Position numbers and translations under genes: made by a program. From Sinorhizobium sp. RAC02 (GTDB taxonomy: Bacteria; Pseudomonadota; Alphaproteobacteria; Rhizobiales; Rhizobiaceae): 64,000 bases of DNA. Below, piece by piece: positions 7,208-15,590 of this stretch (the stretch's first letter is position 1; each line of letters begins with the position of its first letter). A model generated the notes under the pieces. That model was not told where the DNA came from. It worked only from the letters and a program-made list of their open reading frames with translations, and ran no database searches. The stretch is from the NCBI RefSeq assembly GCF_001713395.1, contig NZ_CP016452.1, forward strand, positions 1,550,001-1,614,000, in the 5' to 3' direction.

Positions 7208-9415
7208 ATGCTTTTCCGATCGGCCACTGGCCGGAATATTCTGTCTGTTGCCGCATGCGGCGTGATCGCGACGATTGCCGCCTCGGCCGTGCTTTTTTAT
7301 CGATCCTATGAGGACGTACGAAGCACCAGCCTGGAGCGCATGCTGCAGATCGCAAAGTCCGAAGCCCTGGTTTCCGAGAAGGAAATCGGCGGCACGGTGC
7401 ATATCATAAACAACCTGGCCTCAGTTCTGGAAACCATAAAGGAAGGCGGCGACGCCAACCGCGGCAAGGCCGACGATATCCTGCGCGACATGCTCGAAAG
7501 CAACCCGAACATTCTGGCGCTTTGGACCGGCTGGGAGCCGGACGCCTTCGACGGCAAGGACGCGGACTTTGCCGGAAAGGCAGGATACGATGCGACGGGA
7601 CGCTACGTTCCCTACTGGGTTCGCGGCGGCAATGGCCAGATCACCAACACGGCCCTCACCGACTATGCGACGGCAGGTCCCGGCGACTACTATCAGCTTC
7701 CGTTCACAACGCAGAAGACCGTCGTCATCGAGCCGTATCCCTATGCGATCGACGGCAAGGACGTCCTGATCACCTCGGTCGCAAAACCGATCGTCGTCGA
7801 TGGCAAGACGCTCGGCGTGGCCGGCCTCGATCTTTCCCTTGAGGACACAAGCGAGGCGCTCGCGGCCGTCCGTCCCATGGGCACGGGCTTCCTCAGCCTC
7901 GTTACCAGTGCCGGCAAGATCGTCGGCCATCCCGATCCGGCATTGATCGGCAAGAGCCTGGTCGATGGCGGCGCGCAAACGGTAGGCTGGGACGCACTCA
8001 TTGCAAGTCCCGGTGTTGAGCGGGAAGTGACGACATCGGATGGGACGGTTCATTTCGCGGTGGCCACGCCCGTCTCGCTAACCGCGGACATGAAGTGGTA
8101 TGCCATTGTCTCCGTGCCGAAAAGCACGGTGCTCGCGCAGCTCGACGCCATGATGCGTGACGCGTTGGCCATCATCGTGACCGCAACGGTGCTGCTTGCG
8201 CTCGCCGGCTGGCTTATCGCGCGTCGTTTCATAGGCCGCATCTCCAACATCATCGGCGAGACGGCGCAGATCGCACAGGGAAACCTTCAGCTCAACCTGA
8301 AGGACAGTGGAATCAAGGACGAGATCGGCGATCTTGCCCGCTCGCTCGAAGTACTGCTGGAGAACAACAGGGAAAAGGCCCGGCTCGAACGCGAGGCCGA
8401 ATCCAACCGCAATCTCAGCGAAGAAGAACGCGCAACGCAACAGCGGAAAGCGGCAAAGGAAGCAGCTGACGTGAAGTTTGCGATCGACAGCCTGGCGGGC
8501 GCATTGGCGAAGCTTTCGGAGGGCGATGTTTCCTTCCGCATCACGCAGCCGTTCGTGGCACAGCTCGATTCCGTTCGAAACGACTTCAACAACTCCGCCG
8601 CGAAGCTGCAGGACGCGTTGGTCCATGTATCGGAGAATGCACGGGGCATCGATGCCGGCGCCAACGAAATCAAGTCCGCCGCCGACGACCTGGCGAAGCG
8701 CACCGAACAGCAGGCCGCCGCCGTTGAAGAAACCGCAGCGGCTCTGGAACAGATAACGACGACGGTGCGAGACGCGGCAAAGCGTGCCCATGAGGCGGGC
8801 CAGTTGGTCGCCCGCACCCGCGTCGGGGCGGAGCGCTCGGGAGAGGTGGTTCGCCAGGCCGTGGGCGCCATGGAACGCATCGAAAAATCCTCGAACGAAA
8901 TTTCCAACATTATCAGCGTCATCGACGAGATCGCCTTCCAGACCAACCTGCTGGCTTTGAATGCGGGCGTGGAAGCGGCACGGGCCGGCGAAGCCGGCAA
9001 GGGCTTTGCGGTCGTGGCGCAGGAAGTGCGCGAACTCGCGCAGCGCTCGGCCAATGCGGCGAAGGAGATCAAGGCGCTTATTTCGGCGTCAAATCTCCAT
9101 GTCGGGGAAGGAGTTCAGCTGGTTGGCAATACCGGCACGGCTCTGGATGCCATCGTCACCGAGGTGCAGGAAATCAACCTGCACGTCGCCGCGATCGTGG
9201 AATCCGCACAAGAGCAGGCATCGGGCCTCCAGCAGATCAATACGGCCGTAAACCAGATGGACCAGGACACCCAGAAGAACGCGGCAATGGTCGAGGAAAC
9301 GACTGCCGCAAGCCATAGTCTTGCGATGGAAGTTAATGCGCTGAACCGGCTGCTGAGCCAGTTCGAGCTTGGTTCGGGAACAGGCGCGGGTTATCGCGCT
9401 CGAAAAGCCGCCTGA
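7208..9415 (+). CDS. methyl-accepting chemotaxis protein, dCache type
   Basis: This receptor of about 735 residues has a membrane segment near residues 12-32, a periplasmic double-Cache sensor domain (YVPYWVRGG, GPGDYYQLP, SVAKPIVVDGKTLGVAGLDLS), a second membrane segment near 315-340, a HAMP region, and a signalling domain with the highly conserved hairpin AFQTNLLALNAGVEAARAG. Cache domains of this type often bind amino acids or amines. I chose the ATG at 7208, which follows a G-rich ribosome binding site; a frame starting at 7130 would add 26 unlikely residues. No C-terminal CheR-tethering pentapeptide is present. The next operon encodes a permease that might import the same ligand. Confidence 0.93.
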   Translation: MLFRSATGRNILSVAACGVIATIAASAVLFYRSYEDVRSTSLERMLQIAKSEALVSEKEIGGTVHIINNLASVLETIKEGGDANRGKADDILRDMLESNPNILALWTGWEPDAFDGKDADFAGKAGYDATGRYVPYWVRGGNGQITNTALTDYATAGPGDYYQLPFTTQKTVVIEPYPYAIDGKDVLITSVAKPIVVDGKTLGVAGLDLSLEDTSEALAAVRPMGTGFLSLVTSAGKIVGHPDPALIGKSLVDGGAQTVGWDALIASPGVEREVTTSDGTVHFAVATPVSLTADMKWYAIVSVPKSTVLAQLDAMMRDALAIIVTATVLLALAGWLIARRFIGRISNIIGETAQIAQGNLQLNLKDSGIKDEIGDLARSLEVLLENNREKARLEREAESNRNLSEEERATQQRKAAKEAADVKFAIDSLAGALAKLSEGDVSFRITQPFVAQLDSVRNDFNNSAAKLQDALVHVSENARGIDAGANEIKSAADDLAKRTEQQAAAVEETAAALEQITTTVRDAAKRAHEAGQLVARTRVGAERSGEVVRQAVGAMERIEKSSNEISNIISVIDEIAFQTNLLALNAGVEAARAGEAGKGFAVVAQEVRELAQRSANAAKEIKALISASNLHVGEGVQLVGNTGTALDAIVTEVQEINLHVAAIVESAQEQASGLQQINTAVNQMDQDTQKNAAMVEETTAASHSLAMEVNALNRLLSQFELGSGTGAGYRARKAA

Positions 9416-9428
9416 TACCATTAGCCCT

Positions 9429-9459
9429 TGGTGATCGCCGGAGCGTCCGGCGATCACCA
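9429..9459 (+). terminator. 14-bp perfect hairpin after the chemotaxis gene
   Basis: TGGTGATCGCCGGA (9429-9442) is followed by a 3-base loop and its exact complement (9446-9459). It sits 13 bases after the stop codon. No T run follows, so it is either a terminator aided by other factors or an mRNA-stabilising stem. Confidence 0.6.
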
Positions 9460-9460
9460 C

Positions 9461-9476
9461 CGCCAATTGATTGGCG
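9461..9476. repeat. short palindrome CGCCAAT-TG-ATTGGCG
   Basis: Seven-base perfect arms flank two central bases, directly next to the hairpin at 9429-9459. It could be an operator for the downstream permease operon or part of a compound intergenic repeat. Confidence 0.4.
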
Positions 9477-9639
9477 CTCCGACGGACCGCCACGTCCTGA
9501 ACGCCGGCAACCAGCACAAACCGTCTCACCATTTTCAGCCGCACGATCGCGCGCGGCAGCGGCAGCGGATTCGTTCCAAGATGCGACAAAATCGCACAGG
9601 CGTCGCTTGACTTCTGAGGTCACGGGTTCATATTCCTCC

Positions 9640-9674
9640 AGCGAAATTAAATTGCCTAAAAGGCAAAATTCGCT
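9640..9674 (+). promoter_or_regulatory. two-part hairpin just before the ribosome binding site of the permease operon
   Basis: AGCGAA (9640-9645) pairs with TTCGCT (9669-9674), and inside it TTGCCT (9652-9657) pairs with AGGCAA (9661-9666) around a 3-base loop. The structure ends three bases before the GGGAGGAG ribosome binding site of the gene at 9690. It may be a DNA operator or an mRNA leader element controlling translation. Confidence 0.5.
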
Positions 9675-9689
9675 TCGGGAGGAGAACGA

Positions 9690-10022
9690 ATGGTATCGCA
9701 TAGCGGAGGTGCTGACGTGCACTTCGCGCGGCGCATCGACCAGATGCACGCGCGCGACCGGGCAAGCCTCATTGTATTCGTCGTCGTGCTGTGGTGCACG
9801 ATGCTTTTTGCACTTTTCATCGTTTGGCCGTTTATTTCCGTGCCGGCCATTCGCATAATTCTTGCGGTCTTCTGCGCGCTGGTGCTGCTCTTCAACACGG
9901 CGGCGATCGTTGCCATGCTGCGGCACTACGTCGAAGACAAAGAGTTCATTTACGGCCTCGATCTCAAGCATCTCGACGAGATGCGGGCCCGCCGGCGCGG
10001 AGGGGAGCATCATGGCGTATAA
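9690..10022 (+). CDS. small two-TM membrane protein, first gene of permease operon
   Basis: This 110-residue protein has two hydrophobic segments at about residues 26-49 (LIVFVVVLWCTMLFALFIVW) and 54-76, and a charged C-terminal tail (KEFIYGLDLKHLDEMRARRRGG). A strong GGGAGGAG ribosome binding site precedes the ATG. Its size and two-TM layout recall the small DUF485-type subunits that accompany some solute symporters, but I cannot assign it to that family. It overlaps the next gene by 11 bases and belongs to a four-gene unit ending in an APC permease. A role as an accessory subunit is inferred from context. Confidence 0.75.
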   Translation: MVSHSGGADVHFARRIDQMHARDRASLIVFVVVLWCTMLFALFIVWPFISVPAIRIILAVFCALVLLFNTAAIVAMLRHYVEDKEFIYGLDLKHLDEMRARRRGGEHHGV

Positions 10023-10395
10023 GCCCCCGAAACAAAGCCTCGGCGGACAGATCTTCGACGTGTTGACGCTTCTGGCGCTGACCGTGGGGGCGCTGTACAT
10101 CCCGCTCTATCTCGGCCTCGCCGGGGCGGCCAAGACGCCGGCGCCGATCGAGAACCCGACCTGGGAAGCGCTCGGTCAGAACGCCAACGAACAGGCCCAG
10201 TGGGCGGCACTCGGCTATACCGATCCTGCCGCTGTCAACGACATGATCACCGCCCGCTTCGATTATTCCTTCAGCTGGTCGGCCCTCATCATCATGGCCG
10301 TCCTCGTCATCGGCTACTTCATCCTCGTGGTGAGGCTCTCCGACAAGGAGTACCGCGACGTGATCGAAGAGCGCTTCGGCCCCAAAAAGAAGTAG
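10012..10395 (+). CDS. small two-TM membrane protein, second gene of permease operon
   Basis: This 127-residue protein starts MAYKPPKQSLGG and has hydrophobic segments near residues 17-36 (LTLLALTVGALYIPLYLGLA) and 86-107 (ALIIMAVLVIGYFILVVRL). About 50 residues lie between them (PTWEALGQNANEQAQWAALG), probably exposed outside the membrane. It begins inside the previous gene with a GGAGGGG ribosome binding site, so translation is coupled. I do not recognise a family. The tight order of genes argues that it works with the downstream APC permease. Confidence 0.75.
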   Translation: MAYKPPKQSLGGQIFDVLTLLALTVGALYIPLYLGLAGAAKTPAPIENPTWEALGQNANEQAQWAALGYTDPAAVNDMITARFDYSFSWSALIIMAVLVIGYFILVVRLSDKEYRDVIEERFGPKKK

Positions 10396-10403
10396 GCGAC
10401 GAC

Positions 10404-10571
10404 ATGGATACCTGGAACATCCTGGAATACGCCGCGTGGGCGCTCTCGGCGCTCTTCGCCATCCTGATGCTCACCGACATGGCGCGCATCGACACCACCT
10501 ATGACAACGACCTGCTGACCTCATCGCGCGAAGGCGAGATCGAGGCCGAGGCCGAGCGACACGTGATCTGA
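10404..10571 (+). CDS. 55-residue single-TM protein, third gene of permease operon
   Basis: This very small protein has one membrane segment (about residues 7-25, EYAAWALSALFAILMLTDMA) and an acidic C-terminal tail (SREGEIEAEAERHVI). It starts 8 bases after the preceding stop and ends 13 bases before the APC permease start. Its fixed place between two membrane protein genes supports a real coding gene. The family is unknown; a small subunit or stabiliser of the permease is the simplest idea. Confidence 0.7.
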   Translation: MDTWNILEYAAWALSALFAILMLTDMARIDTTYDNDLLTSSREGEIEAEAERHVI

Positions 10572-10584
10572 GGGGGCGGCGGCA

Positions 10585-11982
10585 ATGTCGAATACCAATG
10601 CGAATGCCGGCCAACCGGCAAGACTGCAACTTTTGCGCGTCCTCGGACCTGCCCACATCTGGGCGCTTGGCGTGGGCATCGTTCTCGTCGGCGAATATAT
10701 GGGCTGGAACTTCTCGGTGGGCAAAGGCGGGATGATCGCCGGCCTCGTCGCCTGCTGGGTTGCCGGCCTGCTCTACACCTGCGTCGCCATGATCGATTCC
10801 GAGGTGACGTCGACGGTTGCGGCCGCCGGCGGACAATATGCCCAGGCCAAACACATCGTCGGCCCGCTCATGGCCTTCAATGTGGGTCTCTTTCTGGTCA
10901 TGGCCTACACGATGCTCGAAGCCGGCAACGCGATCACGATCGGCTTCCTCCTGGATACCGTCGCCGGGTTGCAGGGGCACAGCGGCCTCAATCAGCAACC
11001 CTTCATCGTGCTGGCGATCATGTTCCTTGCCTGGCTGAACTATCGCGGCGTCCTTGCGACGCTGACGTTCAACCTGGTCATCACGGCGATCGCATTTCTC
11101 GCCATTGTCACACTGTTTCTGGTCGTGCAATTCGGAGGCTCCGCCGTACCGCTCGACTTTTCCGCCGTGACGACCGATCCGATGCCCTACGGCTGGGTCG
11201 GCATCATCGCCGCGCTGCATTTCGGCCTATGGTTCTATCTCGGGATCGAAGGCACCTGCCAGGCGGCAGAGGAAGTGCGCTCACCCGCCCGTTCGCTGCC
11301 CTACGGCACGATGGCAGGGATCATGACGCTGCTGATTGCCGCAACGATGACCTGGTATGTATGCTCCGGCCTCATCCCCTGGGAATATCTTGGCCAGGCC
11401 GGAACGCCACTGTTCGACGCCGCCCGGGTGACGGGAAACAGCGGCCTCATGGTGCTGCTCTTCGTCGGCACGATGTTCTCGACCCTCGCCTCGGCCAACG
11501 GTTGCATCAACGATGCGTCCCGCGCGTGGTTCTCCATGGGCCGCGACCGCTACCTGCCGATCTGGTTCGGCGCGGTGCATCCCGTCTACCGCACACCCTA
11601 TCGCTCGATCGTCTTTCTCGTGCCGATCGCGCTGATCTTCGCGCTGGGCGCACCGCTCGACCAGGTCGTGACCTTCTCGATCCTGTCGGGTCTGCTCGGC
11701 TATACGTTCATGACCTTTAACATGGTGATGTTCCGTAACAAATGGCCGCTGGGGAGCATCAAACGCGGATACGTCCACCCGTTCCATCCCCTGCCGACCA
11801 TCGTGCTGCTGCTGCTTTGCGGCACGGCCTACTTCGCGGTGTTCCTGGGGTACGGCACGCAGCTCATCGCCATGACGGGCTTCTACATCGTGGCGTCGCT
11901 GTGGTTTCACTTCCGTCGCTACCGCTATGTGCGGCGCGGCGACCAGTTTACCATGCCGTGGCCGAGGCCTGAAGGCTATTGA
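10585..11982 (+). CDS. APC superfamily permease, ethanolamine/amino-acid type
   Basis: This 465-residue integral membrane protein has about twelve hydrophobic segments. The first carries the APC signature WALGVGIVLVGEYMGWNF, followed by EAGNAITIGFLL, GIEGTCQAAEEVRSPARSLP and the loop ASRAWFSMGRDRYLP. These resemble ethanolamine permeases and related amino-acid importers (proton- or cation-coupled uptake across the inner membrane). It is the last gene of a four-gene unit with three small membrane proteins and follows a Cache-type chemoreceptor. The exact substrate (amine or amino acid) is not shown by the sequence. Confidence 0.85.
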   Translation: MSNTNANAGQPARLQLLRVLGPAHIWALGVGIVLVGEYMGWNFSVGKGGMIAGLVACWVAGLLYTCVAMIDSEVTSTVAAAGGQYAQAKHIVGPLMAFNVGLFLVMAYTMLEAGNAITIGFLLDTVAGLQGHSGLNQQPFIVLAIMFLAWLNYRGVLATLTFNLVITAIAFLAIVTLFLVVQFGGSAVPLDFSAVTTDPMPYGWVGIIAALHFGLWFYLGIEGTCQAAEEVRSPARSLPYGTMAGIMTLLIAATMTWYVCSGLIPWEYLGQAGTPLFDAARVTGNSGLMVLLFVGTMFSTLASANGCINDASRAWFSMGRDRYLPIWFGAVHPVYRTPYRSIVFLVPIALIFALGAPLDQVVTFSILSGLLGYTFMTFNMVMFRNKWPLGSIKRGYVHPFHPLPTIVLLLLCGTAYFAVFLGYGTQLIAMTGFYIVASLWFHFRRYRYVRRGDQFTMPWPRPEGY

Positions 11983-11988
11983 TGAGAC

Positions 11989-12014
11989 CGTTGGCGGCTT
12001 TGCGGCCGCCAACG
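11989..12014 (+). terminator. 10-bp hairpin after the permease operon
   Basis: CGTTGGCGGC (11989-11998), a 6-base loop and GCCGCCAACG (12005-12014) form a perfect stem starting 6 bases after the permease stop. No T run follows, so termination strength is uncertain. Confidence 0.5.
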
Positions 12015-12040
12015 CCTGACACTTCCTGCTGTATGGTCAC

Positions 12041-12739
12041 ATGATCCTTTCCCAGGCCCTGTTCCTGATCCTCTCATTGGCCGCATGCGCCCTTCTCGCG
12101 GTGCTCGCTACCAGAGAGCATCGCAAGACGGTGGCGCAGCGGCATCGGCTGCTGGACGAGGCGGGGGCGGTCCTGGAGGCCCCCCGTTTCGGGCTTTCCG
12201 CCGATCACCATCCTATGGTGAGCGGGGTTTTGGAGGACGGCACCCAGGTCACGCTCGATGTCGTCACCGATACGATGGTGACACGCCGGCTGCCGCAGCT
12301 TTGGCTGCGGGTCACGCTGCAAGACGGCATTTCCCACGCTTGGCCGACAATCGGCGTGCTCGCGCGGCCGACCGGGTCGGAATACTATTCGGCAGTGCAC
12401 GGCCTGAACGAATGGCTGACGCCGCCGATGACGCAGGTTCCCATGCTCATGCGCGGCAGCGCGAACGCCAGGGATGAGCAGTGGCAACCCTTGCGGCATA
12501 GCCTTGCCGGCCTGGTTGCGGACCCACGGCTGAAGGAGGCTGTCGTCACGCCGCGCATGATCCGCGTGGTGGTGCAGGCCGCGGAAGGCGAGCGATCGGC
12601 CCATCTCCTGCTGCGGCAGGCGCGCTTCGCCGTCGATACCGTGCCCCAGAGCACGATACGCCAAGCGCTCGATCTCGCCATGGAACTCCGCTCGCTCGCA
12701 GGCAGTGCTGCGCAACGCGCAGCGGTCGGTGTTAGCTAA
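12041..12739 (+). CDS. hypothetical protein with N-terminal membrane anchor
   Basis: This 232-residue protein has one hydrophobic segment at residues 5-24 (QALFLILSLAACALLAVLAT) followed by a soluble region of about 200 residues with no motif I recognise. The soluble part contains PRFGLSADHHPMVSGVLEDG and a C-terminal helix LDLAMELRSLAG. It is probably anchored in the inner membrane. No clear ribosome binding site precedes the ATG. It lies 10 bases from a second small membrane protein gene, so the two may work together. Function unknown. Confidence 0.7.
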   Translation: MILSQALFLILSLAACALLAVLATREHRKTVAQRHRLLDEAGAVLEAPRFGLSADHHPMVSGVLEDGTQVTLDVVTDTMVTRRLPQLWLRVTLQDGISHAWPTIGVLARPTGSEYYSAVHGLNEWLTPPMTQVPMLMRGSANARDEQWQPLRHSLAGLVADPRLKEAVVTPRMIRVVVQAAEGERSAHLLLRQARFAVDTVPQSTIRQALDLAMELRSLAGSAAQRAAVGVS

Positions 12740-12749
12740 GGACTGTGCA

Positions 12750-12998
12750 ATGGGAAAAGAACCCAATCCCTATCTCGTTCTCGCTCTTGCCGTCGCTTTG
12801 CCGGGCGCGGGTCATGTGGCGATAGGAGAGCCGCGGCGCGGGCTCACCTTCGCCCTCTTCGTCATGCTCTTCTCGATCCTCACCTTCATGACGACGACGC
12901 CGGATCAATCATTCATCGGCCGGCACGCCGGTGGCCTTTTCATCTGGGCCCTGTCCATTCCGGATGCCTATCGCCGGGCAAGGCTGGCGCGGCTTTAG
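12750..12998 (+). CDS. small two-TM membrane protein
   Basis: This 82-residue protein starts MGKEPNPYLVLALAVALPGAGH and has two hydrophobic segments separated by a short loop (GEPRRG), then ends with a basic tail (DAYRRARLARL). The PGAGH-x-x-x-GEPRRG pattern resembles the TM2-like small membrane proteins in which a Gly-rich first segment and a polar turn recur. An AAGGA ribosome binding site precedes the ATG at 12750; a frame starting at 12705 lacks this support. Function unknown. Confidence 0.7.
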   Translation: MGKEPNPYLVLALAVALPGAGHVAIGEPRRGLTFALFVMLFSILTFMTTTPDQSFIGRHAGGLFIWALSIPDAYRRARLARL

Positions 12999-13078
12999 GC
13001 ATTTAGGGTCCGAGGGTGTCGGTCAACTCAAGGTTCATCGGTCGCGAGGCAAGAGGCTTACGGCAAAGCCGCACAGCA

Positions 13079-13115
13079 CGACACGCGCCGAACCTCTCGG
13101 GTTCGACGCGTGTCG
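13079..13115. repeat. large imperfect hairpin between convergent genes
   Basis: CGACACGCG (13079-13087) and CGAACC (13089-13094) pair with GGTTCG (13100-13105) and CGCGTGTCG (13107-13115), with one C/A mismatch and a 5-base loop. It stands between convergent genes and could be a bidirectional terminator or one copy of a dispersed intergenic palindromic element. Confidence 0.5.
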
Positions 13116-13180
13116 CATCAGCAGTGATGTAGTCTATCCGCTCCTGGCCGTCTGGTCTCGGAGCGGCGCCAGTGATGGAT

Positions 13181-15424
13181 TTAGAATTCTTCCCAGGAAT
13201 CCTTGTCGACCGCGACTGCCGCCGAGCCGCGGGCGGTGAAGGCGCTGGCAATGCGATTGACCATGTTGCGGGCGGGCGAGTTCGAAGGGGCTGCATGAGC
13301 GGCCGCCAAAGCGGGTGCCGCACGGCGTGCCGGGGAGCCCGCAGATGTGCCGCTCCCCAGCTGGAACCGCGCAACCACATCGCGCAGCCGAGCCGCCTCG
13401 TTCGCGAGCGTGGCACCGGCGGCATTGGCTTCTTCCACCATTGCCGCATTCTGCTGGGTCACTTGGTCCATCTGGTTGACGGCCGTGTTTACCTCGGTCA
13501 ACCCGATCGACTGCTCGCGGGATGAGGTCGTGATCGCATCCATGTGCTGGTTGATGGCGACGATATAGCCTTCAATCGTCTTGAGGGCCGCACCCGTCTG
13601 GCTGACGAGATGAACGCCGCTTTCGACCTCGACGGACGAATTGTTGATCAAACCCTTGATTTCCTTCGCGGCCATTGCGGAACGCTGCGCAAGCTCGCGG
13701 ACTTCCTGTGCGACGACGGCGAACCCCTTGCCGGCTTCGCCCGCACGCGCCGCTTCGACGCCCGCATTCAGCGCAAGCAGATTGGTCTGGAAGGCGATGT
13801 CGTCGATGACGCCGATGATGTTGGAGATCTGGTTCGAAGACTGCTCGATCTTGCCCATCGCATCGACGGCTTTCGCAACCACCTCGCCCGACTGGCTGGC
13901 ACTCTGGTTCGCCTGAATGGCGACCGTGCGGGCCTCCTCGACGCGCTTGGAAGAGTTCGCGACATTGGTCGTGATCTGGTCGAGGGCGGCGGCGGTTTCT
14001 TCCAATGAGGCCGCCTGCTGCTCGGTGCGCTTGGAAAGGTCATCGGCGCTCTGGCTGATTTCGCGAGAGCCGCTGTCGATGGAGCCCGTCGCATCCGCCA
14101 CGGCCGACATCGTATCGCGCAACTGCCGCACGGCGCGGTTGAAGTCGTCGCGCAGGCTCTCGAACTCCTCGGAGAACGACTGGTTCAGCTGAACGGCGAG
14201 ATTGCCGGAAGCGAGCTGCTGCAGACCGCCAGCAAGCCCATTGGTCGCCAGTTCCATCGCTTCCGCGCGTATGCGCTCCTGTTCGGCCGTGATGCGCCGC
14301 TGCTCTTCGGACTGATCGCGCAGGGCTTCCGCCTGCTGTTCGAGTTCGCGTGCCTTGAGGCCGTTGTCTTTGAAGACCTTGACCGCACGTGCCATCGCGC
14401 CGACCTCGTCGGGACGCGCATCACCTTCGACGGTTGCCGTGAGATCCCCGCCGGCCAGCCGCGTCATGGTGCCGGTGAGGCGACCGAGCGTACCGGCCAG
14501 CGCGCGGGCGAAGAGGAAGAAGCCGAGAAGCGACAGCAGCGAAACCACGACCGTGCCGGCGACCGTCATCCACACGGCGGTTTTGCCGTCGTTGACGACA
14601 GCGCTGACGTCGGATGCAATCTCCATGATGCCGATCTTGGTGCCGGAATAGTTGTTGAACGGCACGGCCTTGACGACGAACGTCGTGTCACCGGCGCTCA
14701 CGCGCTTCTGAACTGCCTCTCCGGCGAAGGCCGCCGTCAGGTCGTCTTCGGAAAGCAATGAAGCCTCGGTCGTCGATGCCTGCTTTGCCAGCTTGCCGTC
14801 GACAAGGATATGGACCGCTACCTCGCCGCCGATGCGCGCTGCGAGCGGTTCGAAGTAGGCGTTCGTCAGGCTGGTCCCGACATCGACGACGCCGACGATC
14901 TCGCCGCCGCTGACGACGGGCGCGGAAGCGAACATGCTGACCGCGGTGCGGCCCGGCTCGATGCCCGCCACGAGCTTGCCGCTCGACAAGGCCTCGACAA
15001 CGGTCTTGCGGCGGCCCTTCATGTCGTCACCGAACTTATCCGGCGTATGGATGCGTGCGACGGCCTCGCCCTTCGCATTGATGAAGGTCATCAGCTGCAG
15101 ACCGCCTTCGCTGACAACGACGGGCCAGGCGGCCGCATGTCGGGCAATGATCTCGTCACGGGCATTGCTGGTGATCAGGCCGGCGACCTCGGGCTCGGCG
15201 GCGAGCGTCAGCGCGAGAGCGGAAGCAGCCTTGCGCTGGGCTGCCATGTCGGTCTCGATCAGCGCCAGGTCGCTCGCGACTTCCCGCTGCAAGGCGTCAT
15301 TGGTCGCAATCGACTGCCGGTACCAGGCCGTCCCTCCGATCGCAACGCTGGAAAATAGCACTGCCGCAAAGCCGCAGGCTGTTATCGTAATCCACAAAGG
15401 GCGTTTAATATCGATTTCGGGCAT
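13181..15424 (-). CDS. methyl-accepting chemotaxis protein with dCache_3-like sensor
   Basis: This 747-residue receptor has a membrane segment at about residues 12-33, a periplasmic domain at 35-280 with FINAKGEAVARIHTPDKFGDD, VAGIEPGRTAVSM and the close VGVVDVGTSLTNAYFEPL (a dCache_3-like pattern), a second membrane segment near 283-305, a HAMP domain, and a signalling domain with AFQTNLLALNAGVEAARAG. The C-terminus ends SWEEF, which fits the x-W-x-x-F pentapeptide that tethers CheR/CheB. The ATG at 15424 has an AAGGTGA ribosome binding site; longer frames to 15805 are rejected. The ligand is unknown. Confidence 0.93.
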   Translation of the reverse strand: MPEIDIKRPLWITITACGFAAVLFSSVAIGGTAWYRQSIATNDALQREVASDLALIETDMAAQRKAASALALTLAAEPEVAGLITSNARDEIIARHAAAWPVVVSEGGLQLMTFINAKGEAVARIHTPDKFGDDMKGRRKTVVEALSSGKLVAGIEPGRTAVSMFASAPVVSGGEIVGVVDVGTSLTNAYFEPLAARIGGEVAVHILVDGKLAKQASTTEASLLSEDDLTAAFAGEAVQKRVSAGDTTFVVKAVPFNNYSGTKIGIMEIASDVSAVVNDGKTAVWMTVAGTVVVSLLSLLGFFLFARALAGTLGRLTGTMTRLAGGDLTATVEGDARPDEVGAMARAVKVFKDNGLKARELEQQAEALRDQSEEQRRITAEQERIRAEAMELATNGLAGGLQQLASGNLAVQLNQSFSEEFESLRDDFNRAVRQLRDTMSAVADATGSIDSGSREISQSADDLSKRTEQQAASLEETAAALDQITTNVANSSKRVEEARTVAIQANQSASQSGEVVAKAVDAMGKIEQSSNQISNIIGVIDDIAFQTNLLALNAGVEAARAGEAGKGFAVVAQEVRELAQRSAMAAKEIKGLINNSSVEVESGVHLVSQTGAALKTIEGYIVAINQHMDAITTSSREQSIGLTEVNTAVNQMDQVTQQNAAMVEEANAAGATLANEAARLRDVVARFQLGSGTSAGSPARRAAPALAAAHAAPSNSPARNMVNRIASAFTARGSAAVAVDKDSWEEF

Positions 15425-15590
15425 ATCATCACCTTGATACAACTTGAGTGGCATCAGAGATGGTTGATTAAACTCAATTTTGAGTAAATTTGCCGACTCG
15501 AAAAATACATCGCTATTTCTTGTAGCCCGGGTCGTTTCAGGCTGCCGCACAGGAGCTGCAGCGCTCATGTGCGGCCTCGCCGAAAAGTGT

